Below, in pieces: positions 14,388-16,077 of a stretch of 16,077 nucleotides of DNA. The translations under genes and the position numbers were made by a program. This stretch comes from Rickettsiaceae bacterium. GTDB taxonomy: Bacteria > Pseudomonadota > Alphaproteobacteria > Rickettsiales > Rickettsiaceae. The stretch lies in NCBI GenBank assembly GCA_017995275.1, contig JAGOJE010000003.1, positions 1 through 16,077 on the forward strand, read 5' to 3'. The notes beneath the pieces are model-generated. The model did not search any database and was not told where the DNA came from. It saw nothing but the letters and a program-made list of their open reading frames with translations. Every line of letters begins with the position of its first letter. The stretch's first letter is position 1.

Positions 14388-16077
14388 TCACCCCCCCTTG
14401 CCCCCTGTAGAAGAAGCATCTTTAGCCCCTCCTCCACTAGAATCATTACCGCCACCGGCTCCTTCACCGCCACCGGCTCCGTCGCCGCCACCAGCTCCGT
14501 CGCCACCACCTCCACCTGCGCCATCCATCTTTATTCCAGTCCTATTTTGTATGGACTTCAGAATATCTTGTTTTACACTTTCTCCCCTTGTAATAACAGC
14601 TTCTCCAACATACTTCGCAACATCTATGACTGCATTTACCAACATTTTCGCACTAACAGTCACGCCTCCAAGGCTTGGGCCACCACTAAGCTCTGCGGCA
14701 AGAGATTGAACAGTATCTGCAAATTCATATAATATTAAAGATATAAACATCAACATAAACATATTTATTGTTGTCTGCATTGGGTTCACTGGCAATACAA
14801 ATGATACATATGTAAAGACAAGAGATAAAGTCATCCAAAAATTGCCCAAATAATAGTCTGCAAAGGAATAAGCGAGACTCATCTTACACGTATCATCATT
14901 CCCATCAGTATAACCAAGCCTATAAATATTATACTTTTGACTAACCAGACCAGTTGCAGATGACATAGAATATGTTTCTGTTACGAATGAACATCCTTCG
15001 TACATAAAGTGATCAAATACATTTACTATGATAGCTAAGAATCCTAAAACAATCATCGGCTGCAAGGATATTCCAAACACATATTTTAGCCAAGCTTCAA
15101 AATATGGTTTCGTGCTTTTAAATAAAACCATAGGAACGAAAATTGGAGCAATATAAACAAGAGCATAAAGTGTAATTAGAGAAACAAGAAATACACTAAC
15201 TACACTTAATGTAATAGAAAGGAAAATAAGCAGAAATAGTATACCAAATATTGCTACCATGATATTTCCTCCACAGAAAAATCCATGCATCAACATAATA
15301 AAGGAAAATATAGAACCACTCGTAGCATCATCAGCTGACTGAATGAAAGGAATCTGAGTCAAAAAAGATGAAAGATTTACCTTCAGTGGTCGCTTTGAAA
15401 ATTTTATAGGATTTACAGTCTGGTTACTATCAGTTAAATTTCTACTCTTTATTAAAGTAACACCACTATCTGCCTTCGGCTCTGCAAGCCCCCATGCGAG
15501 TTTCATACCCATATAATGGGATATCCTACAATCTATAGAGTCCCAAATTGCATAATATCCACGTCCTTCTGGGTAGTCTGATTCTTGAAACACACAAAGC
15601 CCACTAGAATTTCCAGAATTGAAAACTATAGATGCAAAACCTGTCATTGTTTGCTTTAAAATTGGTAAAACAAAGTCAACTACTCCATTTTGTCTTGCAT
15701 AATTATTATTTAGATAAGGAATAGGAGCAAGTCCAACAGAAAAATAACCCACTAATATAATTTTTACTAGGAACATCACCCCGGAGGATGTTTTCATTTC
15801 AACTTCACCCATTAAAATCTTTAGACCAAAAAATATTACATATAAGGTGAGGGCAACCATGACAGTTTGTCTCAATGCATTTTGGAAATTAGCAAAAATG
15901 TTTAGTAGGTCAAGATCCACGCCATTAGTTGTAGGACAATGATATGTGTTGATATAGAAAATTCTGTCTAAAGTATCAGATAAACATTGGTATGTAATAC
16001 CACTAAAATTAAATAAGGACATACTATAATTTAAATCCGAATCAAAACACGACCTTCCAGAAGCAGAACATCTTCCC
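14388..16077 (-). CDS. virB6: VirB6-family T4SS inner-membrane protein, 5' end beyond the window
   Basis: The frame is open to the window edge: upstream of ATG 16022, 18 more sense codons (GRCSASGRSCFDSDLNYS) are readable, and that ATG has no ribosome binding site, so the true start is probably outside. Numbering from the ATG gives 544 residues. A Cys-containing periplasmic segment comes first, then membrane helices at about 48-100. A periplasmic loop to about 250 follows, then a cluster at about 255-340 with the VirB6 signature IAPIFVPMVLFKST...F..W near 290-310, and further helices at about 395-445. The C-terminus is a Gly/Asp/Ala repeat tail ending TGGKGG. It is the first visible VirB6 of the tandem set, and its TGA lies one base before the next start. 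The alternative is a start at 16022. Confidence 0.88.
   Translation of the reverse strand, partial: GRCSASGRSCFDSDLNYSMSLFNFSGITYQCLSDTLDRIFYINTYHCPTTNGVDLDLLNIFANFQNALRQTVMVALTLYVIFFGLKILMGEVEMKTSSGVMFLVKIILVGYFSVGLAPIPYLNNNYARQNGVVDFVLPILKQTMTGFASIVFNSGNSSGLCVFQESDYPEGRGYYAIWDSIDCRISHYMGMKLAWGLAEPKADSGVTLIKSRNLTDSNQTVNPIKFSKRPLKVNLSSFLTQIPFIQSADDATSGSIFSFIMLMHGFFCGGNIMVAIFGILFLLIFLSITLSVVSVFLVSLITLYALVYIAPIFVPMVLFKSTKPYFEAWLKYVFGISLQPMIVLGFLAIIVNVFDHFMYEGCSFVTETYSMSSATGLVSQKYNIYRLGYTDGNDDTCKMSLAYSFADYYLGNFWMTLSLVFTYVSFVLPVNPMQTTINMFMLMFISLILYEFADTVQSLAAELSGGPSLGGVTVSAKMLVNAVIDVAKYVGEAVITRGESVKQDILKSIQNRTGIKMDGAGGGGGDGAGGGDGAGGGEGAGGGNDSSGGGAKDASSTGGKGG
14391..14397 (-). other. G7 tract at the stop/start junction of two VirB6 genes
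   Basis: On the coding strand, AAGGGGGGGTGATATG ends the first VirB6 (Lys-Gly-Gly-TGA) and starts the second. The G run lies four bases before the ATG and resembles a Shine-Dalgarno site. It is also a slippery homopolymer: with six G the reading becomes Lys-Gly-Gly-Asp-Met, in frame with the second gene, so the two proteins would fuse. Confidence 0.7.
14448..14501 (-). repeat. 18-bp tandem repeats encoding the Gly-rich tail of the first VirB6
   Basis: Three units (14448-14465, 14466-14483, 14484-14501), ACCGCCACCGGCTCCGTC-like on the plus strand, differ by one to three bases and encode D/EGAGGG. A degenerate fourth unit follows to 14519. The unit is six codons and GC-rich against AT-rich surroundings. 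Confidence 0.88.

Noticed and set aside
14387..14524. Longer N-terminus for the second VirB6, starting at 14524
   Set aside because: The extra 46 residues are the upstream gene's Gly-repeat tail read out of frame. ATG 14386 has a suitable G-rich site and begins a sensible membrane anchor.

Overview
All supported genes in this AT-rich window (with a few sharply GC-rich patches) lie on the minus strand, so the window reads from right to left. Several very large VirB6-family genes in tandem, each carrying a VirB6 membrane core plus large extra domains, are a hallmark of the Rickettsiales-type (Rvh) type IV secretion system (T4SS). With an ankyrin-repeat protein and a short palindromic repeat, this suggests an obligate intracellular or endosymbiotic alphaproteobacterium of the order Rickettsiales. 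I cannot name the genus.

Right part (about 16077 down to 4017): three consecutive VirB6 paralogues separated by 1 and 17 bases, almost certainly one transcription unit that starts outside the window. The first is open at the window edge and ends in a Gly-rich tail. The second (1478 aa) has a Cys-rich ectodomain, the membrane core, a TPAAG pentapeptide tail and a Glu/Lys helix. The third (1971 aa) has a signal peptide, a beta-rich ectodomain, the membrane core, and an Ala/Lys/Ser-rich tail of about 1180 residues with 11-residue repeats. The three cores share a signature (APIF, then LF, T, F, W and P at fixed spacing), while the tails are unrelated and repeat-built. A G7 tract sits at the junction of the first two genes, where loss of one G would fuse them.

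Middle part (4009 down to 2254): a compact unit of cupredoxin-domain periplasmic protein, FTR1-family iron permease and YciB/septation protein A, with a plausible promoter just after the VirB6 array. The first two should form a small iron-uptake system; YciB is an inner-membrane envelope protein.

Left part (2253 down to 1): a soluble ankyrin-repeat protein ending in Trp-Cys-Cys-Lys, a candidate secreted effector; a 160-bp GC-rich, nearly palindromic element with 13-bp terminal inverted repeats; and an AI-2E/PerM-family transporter whose C-terminus is cut off by the window edge. The transporter has no stop codon in the window and was found by translating the minus strand by hand. No tRNA, rRNA, CRISPR array or transposase gene was seen.
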